47,954 bases of DNA from the NCBI RefSeq assembly GCF_946479975.1, contig NZ_CAMLIX010000008.1:1-47954 (forward strand), in the 5' to 3' direction. Of the stretch, positions 33,715-41,781 are shown piece by piece (the first letter of the stretch is position 1; each line of letters begins with the position of its first letter). Below the pieces are notes generated by a model that was not told the DNA's origin, did no database searches, and saw nothing but the letters and a program-made list of their open reading frames with translations. This DNA comes from an uncultured Flavobacterium sp. GTDB taxonomy: Bacteria; Bacteroidota; Bacteroidia; Flavobacteriales; Flavobacteriaceae. The translations under genes were made by a program, and so were the position numbers.

Positions 33715-34845
33715 ATGAAAAAAATACAAATGGTTGACCTAAAAAGTCAATACGAAAAGATAAAATCTACAGTAGACGCTTCAATTCAAGAAGTTTTAGA
33801 TACAAATACTTACATTAACGGACCTTTGGTTCATCAGTTTCAAAAAAATCTAGAAGATTATTTAGGTGCAAAACACGTTATTCCTTGTGCAAATGGCACC
33901 GATGCTTTGCAAATCGCTATGATGGGATTAGATTTAAAACCAGGTGACGAAGTTATTACTGCCGATTTTACTTTTGCAGCTACAGTTGAGGTTATTGCTT
34001 TGCTGCAATTGACTCCAGTTTTGGTTGATGTTGATTTGGAAAACATGAACATCGATATTGAAGCAGTTCGAAAAGCCATTACTCCAAAAACAAAAGCAAT
34101 TGTACCAGTTCATTTATTTGGGCGTGCAGCAAATATGGATGTGATTATGGAAATTGCAGCTGAACATAATTTATATGTAATCGAAGACAATGCGCAGGCA
34201 ATTGGGGCAGATTATATTTCTAAATCTGGAACAAAATCAAAAGTTGGAACAATTGGTCATGTTGCAGCAACTTCTTTCTTTCCATCTAAAAACTTAGGTT
34301 GTTATGGAGACGGAGGAGCAATTTTTACTAATGACGATAAATTGGCTCACGTTATCCGTGGAATTGTAAACCACGGAATGTACGAACGTTACCATCACGA
34401 TGTTGTGGGTGTAAATTCACGTTTAGACAGTATTCAAGCAGGAGTTTTAAATGCAAAGTTGCCGTTGTTAAACGAATACAATCAAGCACGCCGTTTGGCA
34501 GCTTCAAAATATAATGCAGCATTTGCTGGAAATAAACACATTGTAACTCCAGAATTTAATGCAGAAGAAAACGATCACGTTTTTCATCAATATGTATTGA
34601 GAATTTTAGATGCAGACAGAAATGCTTTAATGCAGCATTTGTTAGACAAAGGAATTCCTTGTGCTATTTATTATCCAATTCCGCTGCATTCTCAAAAAGC
34701 ATATTTAGATCCTCGTTATAAAGAAGAGCAATTTCCTATTACAAATCAATTGGTGCAGGAAGTAATTGCTTTACCTATGCATACGGAACTTGATGATGAG
34801 CAGATTAAATTTATTACAGACAGCGTAATTGAATTTTTAAAATAA
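33715..34845 (+). CDS. DegT/DnrJ/EryC1-family sugar aminotransferase
   Basis: PLP-dependent transaminase, 376 residues, that likely aminates a keto sugar nucleotide for surface glycans. QMVDLKSQYE (5-14) opens the family; CANGTDALQIAM (58-69), EDNAQAIGA (157-165) and SFFPSKNLGCYGDGG (187-201) mark the PLP site, with the Schiff-base lysine at Lys192. I choose ATG 33715 because the in-frame ATG 29 codons upstream sits in the promoter. galE follows after 41 bases with no terminator, so the two form an operon. The substrate is unknown. Confidence 0.93.
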   Translation: MKKIQMVDLKSQYEKIKSTVDASIQEVLDTNTYINGPLVHQFQKNLEDYLGAKHVIPCANGTDALQIAMMGLDLKPGDEVITADFTFAATVEVIALLQLTPVLVDVDLENMNIDIEAVRKAITPKTKAIVPVHLFGRAANMDVIMEIAAEHNLYVIEDNAQAIGADYISKSGTKSKVGTIGHVAATSFFPSKNLGCYGDGGAIFTNDDKLAHVIRGIVNHGMYERYHHDVVGVNSRLDSIQAGVLNAKLPLLNEYNQARRLAASKYNAAFAGNKHIVTPEFNAEENDHVFHQYVLRILDADRNALMQHLLDKGIPCAIYYPIPLHSQKAYLDPRYKEEQFPITNQLVQEVIALPMHTELDDEQIKFITDSVIEFLK

Positions 34846-34886
34846 AGCTCAATTATAAGTTGATATAACCATAAAAAAACCACGAA

Positions 34887-35903
34887 ATGAAAGTATTAGT
34901 AACGGGAGGACTTGGATTTATAGGATCTCACACTGTAGTCGAATTGCAAAATGAAGGCTATGAAGTAGTGATAATTGATAATCTTTCAAACTCTTCAGAA
35001 GATGTTCTAAAAGGAATTACAGCCATTACAGGAAAAACGCCTTTATTCGAAAAAATTGATTTAAGAGAAAAAAGTGCCGTTCAGGATTTCTTTAAAAAAC
35101 ATAATGACGTTACAGGAGTAATTCATTTCGCAGCTTCAAAAGCAGTTGGAGAAAGCGTAGAACAGCCATTATTGTATTATGAAAACAATATTAGCAGTTT
35201 AGTATATCTTTTACAAGAATTACAGCAAAAACCAGAGGCTAGTTTTATTTTTAGTTCTTCTTGCACAGTTTACGGGCAAGCCGAAAAAATGCCAATTACA
35301 GAAGATGCTCCAGTTCAAGTGGCAATGTCTCCTTATGGAAACACAAAGCAAATTGGAGAAGAAATTATTACCGATACAGCAAAAGTTACTAATATCAGCG
35401 CTATTTTATTGCGTTATTTTAACCCAATTGGAGCGCATTCATCAACTGAAATTGGAGAATTACCTTTGGGAGTTCCTCAAAATTTAGTTCCATTTATTAC
35501 GCAGACAGGAATGGGATTACGTCAGGAATTATCTGTTTTTGGAAACGATTATCCAACGCCAGACGGAACAGCAGTTCGCGATTACATTCACGTAGTAGAT
35601 TTAGCAAAAGCACACGTAATTGCTTTAAAACGTTTATTTGATAAAAAGAATTTAGCAAAAGTTGAGACATTCAATTTAGGAACAGGAACAGGAAGTTCTG
35701 TTCTTCAAGTGATTCACAGTTTTGAAAAAGTCAGTGATAAAAAATTACCATACGTCATTAAGCCACGCCGTGAAGGTGATATTACTGAAGCTTACGCAAA
35801 TACTGATAAAGCAAATAATGTCTTAGGATGGAAAGCAGAACTAAGTCTGGATGAAGCTATGGCAAGTGCATGGAAATGGGAACAAAAAGTGAGGAATAAG
35901 TAA
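34887..35903 (+). CDS. galE: UDP-glucose 4-epimerase
   Basis: NAD-dependent interconversion of UDP-glucose and UDP-galactose. 338 residues, the same as E. coli GalE. N-terminal Rossmann motif GGLGFIGS (7-14), SSSCTVYG near 122-129 (catalytic Ser/Thr region), the catalytic Tyr in YGNTK near 148-152, and RYFNPIGAH near 176-184. No extra domains. It is cotranscribed with the DegT gene, which supports a surface-glycan role besides galactose use. A terminator follows. Confidence 0.95.
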   Translation: MKVLVTGGLGFIGSHTVVELQNEGYEVVIIDNLSNSSEDVLKGITAITGKTPLFEKIDLREKSAVQDFFKKHNDVTGVIHFAASKAVGESVEQPLLYYENNISSLVYLLQELQQKPEASFIFSSSCTVYGQAEKMPITEDAPVQVAMSPYGNTKQIGEEIITDTAKVTNISAILLRYFNPIGAHSSTEIGELPLGVPQNLVPFITQTGMGLRQELSVFGNDYPTPDGTAVRDYIHVVDLAKAHVIALKRLFDKKNLAKVETFNLGTGTGSSVLQVIHSFEKVSDKKLPYVIKPRREGDITEAYANTDKANNVLGWKAELSLDEAMASAWKWEQKVRNK

Positions 35904-35932
35904 TTTTTGAAATAAAATTATAAATTTTAAAG

Positions 35933-35969
35933 TCCCAGATTATAGCAATATAATTTGGGATTTTTTTTT
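35933..35969 (+). terminator. Terminator after galE
   Basis: An 11-base stem TCCCAGATTAT / ATAATTTGGGA (35933-35943 and 35950-35960), with one G-T pair, followed by nine T. Confidence 0.85.
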
Positions 35970-35980
35970 AGAGATAGATT

Positions 35981-36886
35981 ATGAAACAAGGTTTAAATTA
36001 TAAATTAATATTTTCCTTAACGGCAGTTGGAATTATTTGGGGAACTACTTTTTTAGGAATAAGAGTTGCGGTAGAAACGATTCCGCCTTGGTTTGTAACT
36101 TCAATTCGTCAGGGATTGGCAGGATTTATAATGTTGCTAATTTTATTATTTAAGAAAGAGTTAAAATGGATTGGCTGGGAAAATTTTAAACAACAGCTTA
36201 CTACATCGGTTTTGATGCTTGTAATTGCAAATGGTTTTACTACAATTGCAGAACAAACATTACCAAGTGGTTTAGCATCTGTAATAAGTGCTTTGTCTCC
36301 GATACTAATTTTCCTAGGAAGTATTTTGTTTGGCTTGCACAAAATGAGTTTAAAAGGATTTATAGGTGTTTTAATTGGATTCTCAGGAGTCGTTTTCATA
36401 TTCAAAGACGGCCTCGAATCTTTTCTAGATGCAGATTACAGAACAGGAATGATTTTTATGGGATGTGCAATTTTAGCTTGGGCAGCGGGGACAATTTATA
36501 CTAAAACTCATGCTACTAAGTCGAATAATATTATACTCAATTTATTTTATCAATTTACACTGGCATCTTGTATACAGTTGGTTTTGGCTTGTATTTTTTC
36601 TCCGAATCCAGATTTCAGTTCATGGAGTTCAAGAAGTATTTTCGCAGCATTGTATTTGTCGATTTTTGGATCAGTGATTGCTTTTTTCTGTTATAATTAT
36701 TCGTTAAAACATGTTACAGCAGTACAAGTTTCAATTTTATCGTACGTAAATACAATAATTGCTGTTTTTTTGGGCTGGTTGCTTTTAGATGAAGTTATTA
36801 CCATAGATTTTATTATTGCCACAGCACTTATTATTCTTGGTGTTTTTATTGTAAATTATAAAAAGAAAGAAAAGAAAGTCATATAA
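35981..36886 (+). CDS. EamA-family (DMT superfamily) transporter
   Basis: 301 residues with ten predicted membrane helices in two EamA repeats (about 9-140 and 150-292). The first starts IIWGTTFLGIRVAVETIPPW and the second ILAWAAGTIYTKTHA, both typical of DMT transporters (RhaT/EamA type). These export or import small metabolites, often amino acids; the substrate is not readable. It is 12 bases after the galE terminator and probably has its own weak promoter. Its basic C-terminal tail (NYKKKEKK) faces the cytoplasm by the positive-inside rule. Confidence 0.9.
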   Translation: MKQGLNYKLIFSLTAVGIIWGTTFLGIRVAVETIPPWFVTSIRQGLAGFIMLLILLFKKELKWIGWENFKQQLTTSVLMLVIANGFTTIAEQTLPSGLASVISALSPILIFLGSILFGLHKMSLKGFIGVLIGFSGVVFIFKDGLESFLDADYRTGMIFMGCAILAWAAGTIYTKTHATKSNNIILNLFYQFTLASCIQLVLACIFSPNPDFSSWSSRSIFAALYLSIFGSVIAFFCYNYSLKHVTAVQVSILSYVNTIIAVFLGWLLLDEVITIDFIIATALIILGVFIVNYKKKEKKVI

Positions 36887-36896
36887 AATGATTTAT

Positions 36897-36923
36897 TTGG
36901 CTTGAAATTATTTTGTAAATTTG
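36897..36923 (+). promoter_or_regulatory. Promoter of the 65/105-residue gene pair
   Basis: TAAATTTG at 36916-36923 matches the -7 box; TTG at 36897-36899 is 16 bases upstream, short of the usual 19-20. The leader is about 15-20 bases. Confidence 0.5.
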
Positions 36924-36944
36924 TAAGAATTAAAAGTAGGAATC

Positions 36945-37142
36945 ATGGATTCGGATAAAGAAAATAAAAAGATCGATAAGGTTGAAGAACCTGCAACAGA
37001 ATATGAAATTCAAAAACCAAGTCGTCAAGGTATAGATCCCGAGACTTTTGATTTTGATGCCGAGTTTGCAAAAGGATTGACGCCAGAAGAATTTAAAGCT
37101 GAAATGTATAAAAGAATAGAAGCTTATCCTTGGAAAAAGTAA
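36945..37142 (+). CDS. Small acidic protein, antitoxin-like partner (unrecognised family)
   Basis: 65 residues: a disordered acidic/basic N-terminus (DSDKENKKIDKVEEPATEYE), the phrase PSRQGIDPETFDFDAEFAKG and a predicted helix (TPEEFKAEMYKRIEAYPW). It overlaps the next gene by 13 bases, in a different frame. Small size, low-complexity end, helix and tight overlap are what a type II antitoxin looks like. However, there is no DNA-binding fold in view, and I do not recognise the family. This is a proposal, not an identification. Confidence 0.6.
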   Translation: MDSDKENKKIDKVEEPATEYEIQKPSRQGIDPETFDFDAEFAKGLTPEEFKAEMYKRIEAYPWKK

Positions 37143-37447
37143 TTTTTACAGATAATGTTCTACAATATTTTGATAATTTAGTTTTTAACCTTTTTGAGGA
37201 AGAATATTTTGGTTTTCCAGAATCGTCCAAAGATTATGTAGATAAAATTGTAACTTTTGTTTTATTGAGTATTTCTAATTTTCCGAGTAAAGAAACTCCG
37301 AAACCAATTAAATATTTAGGGACAAATTATATTTTTTATAAAGCTAATAATAGAACAACTTGGTATATATTTTTTGAAAAAAGAGAAAGCAATTATTTGA
37401 TAACAGCGATTGTAAATAACAATTCAATTGAAGTTCGATATCTCTAG
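37130..37447 (+). CDS. RelE/ParE-like candidate toxin, TTG start
   Basis: 105 residues from a TTG at 37130. A stop at 37109-37111 in the same frame closes the upstream side, and no ATG occurs before residue 20 or later, so TTG is the only reasonable start; it lies inside the upstream gene and suggests translational coupling. The layout is helix (NVLQYFDNLVFNL), helix (SSKDYVDKIVTFVL), then strands with NYIFYKANNRTTWYIFFEKRES and YLITAIVNN, which resembles the ParE/RelE fold (two helices, then a four-strand sheet with aromatic residues). No catalytic residues are diagnostic. Confidence in coding is good, in function low. Confidence 0.6.
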   Translation: MEKVIFTDNVLQYFDNLVFNLFEEEYFGFPESSKDYVDKIVTFVLLSISNFPSKETPKPIKYLGTNYIFYKANNRTTWYIFFEKRESNYLITAIVNNNSIEVRYL

Positions 37448-37448
37448 A

Positions 37449-37484
37449 AAAAATCCTCATAAACTTAAGTCTATGAGGATTTTT
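37449..37484. terminator. Bidirectional terminator between the gene pair and fabD
   Basis: A perfect 13-base stem AAAAATCCTCATA / TATGAGGATTTTT (37449-37461 and 37472-37484) between convergent genes. Confidence 0.88.
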
Positions 37485-37532
37485 TAGTTTTAAAGTAATC
37501 TGAAAACTGTCACTGGGACTGAATACTAAAAA

Positions 37533-38405
37533 TTAAGCATTAGCCGTAACCGCTTCTTTATCAATTTTATTAATCAAACCAGCTAAAACTTTTCCAGGAC
37601 CAACTTCAGTAAATAAAGTAGCACCGTCAGCGATCATTTGCTGAACAGATTGCGTCCATTTTACAGGAGCAGTCAACTGAATGATTAAATTCTTTTTAAT
37701 TTCATTTGCATCCGAAACTGCATTTGCAGTAACATTTTGATATACTGGACAGCTTGGTGTAGAGAAAGTAGTCGCTTCAATTGCAGCTGCCAATTCTTCT
37801 CTCGCTGGTTCCATCATTGGTGAGTGAAAAGCTCCTCCAACAGGTAAAATTAAAGCACGTTTTGCTCCAGCAGCTTTCATTGCTTCACAAGCTTTTTCAA
37901 CAGCAGTAGTTTCACCAGAAATTACCAATTGACCCGGGCAGTTATAATTTGCAGCAACCACAACACCATCGATAGAAGCACAAACTTCTTCCACAACATT
38001 ATCAGCCAAACCTAAAACAGCGGCCATTGTAGATGGAGTGATTTCGCAAGCTTTTTGCATTGCTAAAGCACGTTGAGAAACCAATTTCAGACCGTCTTCA
38101 AAAGATAAAGTTCCGTTTGCTACTAAAGCTGAAAATTCTCCTAAAGAATGTCCTGCAACCATTTCCGGTTTAAAATCTTCTAAAGTTTTAGCTAAAATAA
38201 CAGAGTGTAAAAATACAGCTGGCTGTGTAACTTTAGTTTCTTTTAGTTCTTCGGCAGTGCCTTCAAACATGATATCTGTAATTCTAAAACCTAATATTTC
38301 ATTAGCTTTTTCAAATAATTCTTTGGCTAAAGCCGAATTTTCATAAAGGTCTTTACCCATTCCTGTAAATTGTGCACCTTGACCTGGAAATACGTATGCT
38401 TTCAT
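37533..38405 (-). CDS. fabD: Malonyl-CoA:ACP transacylase
   Basis: Loads malonyl units on acyl carrier protein for fatty-acid synthesis. 290 residues. FPGQGAQFTGMG (6-17) is the family start; the nucleophile is Ser87 in GHSLGE; His is in GGAFHSPMM near 196-204, and the C-terminus holds the GPGKVLAGL segment. A -7 box TACTTTTG lies at 38470-38463, just outside the upstream DUF983 stop, so fabD has a promoter of its own. Confidence 0.96.
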   Translation of the reverse strand: MKAYVFPGQGAQFTGMGKDLYENSALAKELFEKANEILGFRITDIMFEGTAEELKETKVTQPAVFLHSVILAKTLEDFKPEMVAGHSLGEFSALVANGTLSFEDGLKLVSQRALAMQKACEITPSTMAAVLGLADNVVEEVCASIDGVVVAANYNCPGQLVISGETTAVEKACEAMKAAGAKRALILPVGGAFHSPMMEPAREELAAAIEATTFSTPSCPVYQNVTANAVSDANEIKKNLIIQLTAPVKWTQSVQQMIADGATLFTEVGPGKVLAGLINKIDKEAVTANA

Positions 38406-38462
38406 TTGTCTAATTTAATTTTTATTTTTTTCTAAAATTGAAAATTAGTTTCAATTGGAAGG

Positions 38463-38470
38463 CAAAAGTA
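38463..38470 (-). promoter_or_regulatory. -7 box of fabD
   Basis: TACTTTTG on the minus strand, about 58 bases upstream of the ATG. No TTG at the -33 distance. Confidence 0.5.
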
Positions 38471-38478
38471 CTATTTTT

Positions 38479-38841
38479 TTAGCTCGTATAACCCTTAAAC
38501 ATGTAAATCCATGCTAATCTTGAAAATCGGAGATTAAAAGGAGTAAGCAGCGTAATTACTACAGCGATAATCGGAATTATTCTTAAATCGAAGTTTTTTT
38601 CGAAGAAAAACTGTGCAATACAATACGTTGCAATTCCTTGAGCTACTGTTAATCCGTAGTTTACATACATTGCTCCAAAGAAGTAACCAGGCTCTTTTTG
38701 AAATTTATAATTACAATGACTGCAATATTCATTCATTTTTGGAAAACTAAAATTTAGAAAAATGTTTTTGTCTGTAAAGACTTTTCCTTTATGACAAACA
38801 GGACATTCGTTTTTTAAAATATGTGTTAATGCGCTTGACAT
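38479..38841 (-). CDS. DUF983 membrane protein
   Basis: 120 residues with two cysteine pairs (CPVC near 13-16 and CSHC near 40-43) that could bind zinc or iron, followed by two membrane helices (about 52-79 and 87-107). Matches the DUF983 family; some members lie near heme-copper oxidase genes, but nothing here points to that role. fabD is next on the same strand 73 bases downstream. A -7 box TACCTTTG is at 38882-38875. Confidence 0.88.
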   Translation of the reverse strand: MSSALTHILKNECPVCHKGKVFTDKNIFLNFSFPKMNEYCSHCNYKFQKEPGYFFGAMYVNYGLTVAQGIATYCIAQFFFEKNFDLRIIPIIAVVITLLTPFNLRFSRLAWIYMFKGYTS

Positions 38842-38874
38842 GACTTTGTTATTTTTTGTTTATACAAAGGTAAT

Positions 38875-38882
38875 TTGTAGTG
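38875..38882 (-). promoter_or_regulatory. -7 box of the DUF983 gene
   Basis: TACCTTTG on the minus strand, about 34 bases from the ATG. Confidence 0.5.
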
Positions 38883-38975
38883 ACTTAAAAGTCTTTTTTA
38901 TATCTTCGCTTATTATAGCACAATAAAGACATTTGTCAATCTTTTTTATGTATGTGTGGAACTCGCGATATAACG

Positions 38976-39064
38976 GCACACGGATGACGCGAGTTAAGCG
39001 GATTTTTACGGATTATAAATAAAAAATCCGTGCAAATCTTTATAAATCCACGTCATCTGCGTGC
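38976..39064. repeat. Palindromic 'ACACGGATGACG' repeat element
   Basis: The left arm begins GCACACGGATGACGCGAG (38976) and the right arm, in reverse complement, begins GCACGCAGATGACGTGGA (39064), with inner arms CGGATT and AATCCG around ATAAATAAAA. It lies immediately upstream of the AraC gene. The open frame of that gene continues into this repeat to 39030, which is why I reject the longer start. Confidence 0.7.
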
Positions 39065-39083
39065 AATTCTCATTTCAATTCTT

Positions 39084-39947
39084 ATGAAAAAATATCCCAT
39101 TTATAGTGTTCAGAATTTTAGTTGTAATGATATTCATCGTGATTTCTACGCCAATACTTTTAAAGAGCATTTAAAAAGCCACAGTTTTGTCGAAGAACCG
39201 CACCGGCACGATTCATATTTAATGGTTTTTTTTACAAAAGGTTCAGGTTTTCACGAAATAGATTTTGACCAATTCGGAATCAAAAGAGGAAGCCTTTTTG
39301 TGTTACAGCCAGGACAAATGCATCATTGGAATTTATCCGAAGATATCCAAGGTTTTGTGATTATATTTTCACAAGAATTGTACAATTTGTATTTTGGACA
39401 GAAAAATATAAACGATTATAATTTTTATCACTCCATTCATAACCGACCAGAAATGGTTTTTGAAGAAAATGAAATCTCTAAAATCCTTCCTTATTTTGAT
39501 TTGTTGATTCAGGAAAATAATCAAAATAATAAATATCAATTAGATAAATTATTGAATTTATTAGATTCAATTCACATTGAAATTGCTCGTAAATACAGCG
39601 AAACCTATTCGCATCAAGCGCATTCATACAACATAAAAATTAACAAGTTCGAATCGTTATTAGAAGAATATTTCAAAACCGAAAAACTGCCTTCTTTCTA
39701 TGCAGAAAAACTAAATATCACGCTAAAACACTTGAACAGAATCTGCAACGAAATTCTTCAAAAAACAGCCACAGAAGTAATTACAGATCGCGTAATCTTA
39801 GAAATCAAAAGAATGTTGATGGACAAACAATTAGCAATAAATGAAGTAGCATTAAAAGTAGGCTACGAAGATTACTCATACTTCTCCCGTTTCTTCAAAA
39901 AACAAACCGGAATGTCGCCCACAGAATTTAGAAATACAGTACGTTAA
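39084..39947 (+). CDS. AraC-family transcriptional regulator
   Basis: 287 residues from ATG 39084 (MKKYPIYSVQNF). An N-terminal cupin-like sensor (about 20-130) contains PHRHDSYLMVFFTKGSG and PGQMHHWNL, a pattern for binding a small effector, and the C-terminus (about 190-287) has two helix-turn-helix units ending VGYEDYSYFSRFFKKQTGMSP. It is upstream of, and convergent with, YceI (40184), with pirin beyond it; it could be their regulator but direct evidence is absent. The effector is unknown. Confidence 0.9.
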   Translation: MKKYPIYSVQNFSCNDIHRDFYANTFKEHLKSHSFVEEPHRHDSYLMVFFTKGSGFHEIDFDQFGIKRGSLFVLQPGQMHHWNLSEDIQGFVIIFSQELYNLYFGQKNINDYNFYHSIHNRPEMVFEENEISKILPYFDLLIQENNQNNKYQLDKLLNLLDSIHIEIARKYSETYSHQAHSYNIKINKFESLLEEYFKTEKLPSFYAEKLNITLKHLNRICNEILQKTATEVITDRVILEIKRMLMDKQLAINEVALKVGYEDYSYFSRFFKKQTGMSPTEFRNTVR

Positions 39948-39956
39948 GGTTTTTGT

Positions 39957-40110
39957 TTGCCACGAATTGCACGAATTTCCACGAATTGTTTTATAGCCAC
40001 AGATTAAATGATTTTTTGGATTAAAAATCTGTGAAAATCATGTAATCTATGGAAAAGAAAATATAACAGTTTGGGAGGGAATAATTTGTGAAAATTTGTG
40101 TAATTTGTGG
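39957..40110. repeat. Nested palindromic repeats of the CCACGAATT class
   Basis: An outer pair starts GCCACGAATTGCACGAATTT and ends AAATTTGTGTAATTTGTGG. An inner pair is GCCACAGATTAAATGATT and AAATCATGTAATCTATGG. The outer arm word GCCACGAATT also occurs at 47144 in the element after aceA. The element lies between convergent AraC and YceI genes. Confidence 0.65.
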
Positions 40111-40111
40111 T

Positions 40112-40149
40112 AAAAAAACAAAAGCTCTATACTAAAAGTACAGAGCTTT
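40112..40149 (-). terminator. Terminator of the YceI gene
   Basis: AAAGCTCTATA / TACAGAGCTTT (40121-40131 and 40139-40149) with one G-T pair; on the minus strand it runs into a T-tract. Confidence 0.75.
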
Positions 40150-40183
40150 ACCAACCAATTAAATCTAATCTTAAACCAAAAGA

Positions 40184-40717
40184 TTAAGCTTGTTTTACGA
40201 ATTGTAATTCGATATTTAATTTTACTTCTTCTCCAACTAAAACTCCACCAGTTTCAAGAGCAGAATTCCAGTTTAATCCCCAATCTTTACGATTGATTTT
40301 TCCTTCTATGCTTAAACCTACTTTAGTATTTCCCCAAGGATCAGTCATAATTCCGCTAAAATCTACAGGAAAAGTTACCGTTTTTGAAATGCCTTTAATA
40401 GTCAAATCTCCAGTAATTTCATAATCTCCAGCATCGATTTTTTTGAAAGATGAAGCTTTAAAAGTCAATTTTGGATTGTTTTCAACATCAAAAAAATCTG
40501 CACTTCTTAAGTGACCGTCTCTGTCTGCATTTCCAGTATCGATTGAAGCAATATCTCCAGAAAATTCAATTGTTGCATTTTCGAAATCTTCTCCTTCTGT
40601 AGTGATTGTAGCGTCGTAAGTTCCAAATTTTCCTGAAACATTTGTAAACATCATGTGTTTAACTTTAAAACCAATTTCTGAGTGAGTTGGGTCAATTGAC
40701 CATTTTGTAGTTGCCAT
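40184..40717 (-). CDS. YceI-family lipid-binding protein
   Basis: 177 residues without a signal peptide. The YceI lipocalin-like pattern is clear: TKWSIDPTHSEIGFKVKHMM at the start, NADRDGHLRSADFFDVENNPK in the middle and KINRKDWGLNWN near the end. YceI proteins bind isoprenoid-like or other hydrophobic ligands. Members are often exported, but this one appears cytoplasmic. It shares a 20-base near-palindromic element with pirin in the promoter (see 40765-40813), which suggests common control. Confidence 0.93.
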   Translation of the reverse strand: MATTKWSIDPTHSEIGFKVKHMMFTNVSGKFGTYDATITTEGEDFENATIEFSGDIASIDTGNADRDGHLRSADFFDVENNPKLTFKASSFKKIDAGDYEITGDLTIKGISKTVTFPVDFSGIMTDPWGNTKVGLSIEGKINRKDWGLNWNSALETGGVLVGEEVKLNIELQFVKQA

Positions 40718-40764
40718 AATTTTTATATTTAAATAATTAATTTATTTATTTCATTTTGATAGGA

Positions 40765-40813
40765 CAAAGTTACGTTGACAGTTGTCCTAGAGCACTTAAC
40801 CTAGATTAAGAAA
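40765..40813 (-). promoter_or_regulatory. YceI promoter with near-palindromic operator
   Basis: The -7 box TAACTTTG lies at 40772-40765 on the minus strand. The element CTTAACCTAGATTAAG is at 40795-40810, its centre 34 bases from the centre of the -7 box, and the longer 20-base word acttaacctagattaagaaa (40794-40813) is identical at the pirin gene. There is no TTG at -33, which fits an activator-dependent promoter. Confidence 0.75.
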
Positions 40814-40912
40814 TAACAGAACTAGAAGTTTTTTTAAACCTGTTATATCGTGACTTACGAATAAAGTTAACCTTTCTTTTTTTAGTTTTTTTTAATTAAA
40901 GGTTAAAAAAAA

Positions 40913-40952
40913 GAAACGACAACAATCTGATTAACAGATTTATTGTCGTTTC
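40913..40952 (-). terminator. Terminator of the pirin gene
   Basis: GAAACGACAACAATCTG (40913-40929) pairs with CAGATTTATTGTCGTTTC (40935-40952) with one bulge or mismatch; on the minus strand it leads into a T-tract. Confidence 0.8.
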
Positions 40953-40983
40953 AAAGTACAGGTATTATTTGTTTTTGTTTGAA

Positions 40984-41700
40984 TTAATAATTCATCGGAA
41001 TATCCATTAATAAAAATTCGGCATCTGTATTGGCCTGAATATTTAAAGTATCAGTTTCTGAAATTCCAACCGCATCACGAGTGTTTAATTCCTGACCGTT
41101 GATGGTTACGTTGCCTTTCAAAACGAAAGCATAAACTCCGTTTCCTTCTTTTTTGATTTTATATTCTGTAGCAACTCCAGCATCAAAATTCCCCATATTA
41201 AACCAAGCATCTTGGTGAATCCAAACCCCTTCATCGTCTGCATTTGGAGATAAAATCTGAGATAATTTATTGTGTCTGTCGGCAACATCCAGAGTAATTT
41301 GCTGGTAACGTGGCGCAACGTTTCTTTTATTTGGAAACAACCAGATCTGCAGTAATTTAGTCTGCTGATCTGCATTCGGATTGAACTCACTATGCTGAAC
41401 ACCAGTTCCTGCACTCATGACCTGAATATCACCATTTTTGATGATTTCAGTATTTCCCATACTGTCTTTATGAGCCAAATCACCTTCAAGCGGAATCGTA
41501 ATAATTTCCATATTATCGTGAGGATGCGTTCCAAAACCCATTCCGCCCGCAATTGTGTCATCGTTCAAAACACGAAGCGCTCCAAACTGAATTCTATTTG
41601 GATTGTACCAGCTCGCAAAACTAAAGCTGTGATAAGCATTTAGCCATCCGTGATTTGCATTTCCTCTTGTTTCTGCTTTGTGCAATACTATATTTTCCAT
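40984..41700 (-). CDS. Pirin family protein (bicupin)
   Basis: 238 residues with two cupin-like domains. The N-terminal metal site is visible: His59, His61 (in GTHPHDNME), His103 and Glu105 (in VQHSEF), the ligand set of human pirin. Pirins act as Fe(II) proteins; some bacterial members have quercetin dioxygenase activity or control metabolism by protein contact. The function here is unknown. The promoter carries the same operator as YceI. Confidence 0.94.
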   Translation of the reverse strand: MENIVLHKAETRGNANHGWLNAYHSFSFASWYNPNRIQFGALRVLNDDTIAGGMGFGTHPHDNMEIITIPLEGDLAHKDSMGNTEIIKNGDIQVMSAGTGVQHSEFNPNADQQTKLLQIWLFPNKRNVAPRYQQITLDVADRHNKLSQILSPNADDEGVWIHQDAWFNMGNFDAGVATEYKIKKEGNGVYAFVLKGNVTINGQELNTRDAVGISETDTLNIQANTDAEFLLMDIPMNY

Positions 41701-41728
41701 GATTTTGTCCTTTTCTTATTTTATAGTA

Positions 41729-41777
41729 CAAAGATACGGTCATGATAAAGCAAAAGTACTTAACCTAGATTAAGAAA
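41729..41777 (-). promoter_or_regulatory. Pirin promoter with near-palindromic operator
   Basis: The -7 box TATCTTTG lies at 41736-41729. CTTAACCTAGATTAAG is at 41759-41774, centre 34 bases from the -7 centre, exactly as at YceI; the 20-base word is 41758-41777. The palindrome CTTAA-N6-TTAAG differs from perfect symmetry only at one base pair on each side of TAG. Confidence 0.75.
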
Positions 41778-41781
41778 GGTT

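Noticed and set aside
39030..39083. Longer start for the AraC regulator
   Set aside because: The extra codons lie in the right arm of an interspersed repeat, and MKKYPIYSVQNF is the natural beginning.
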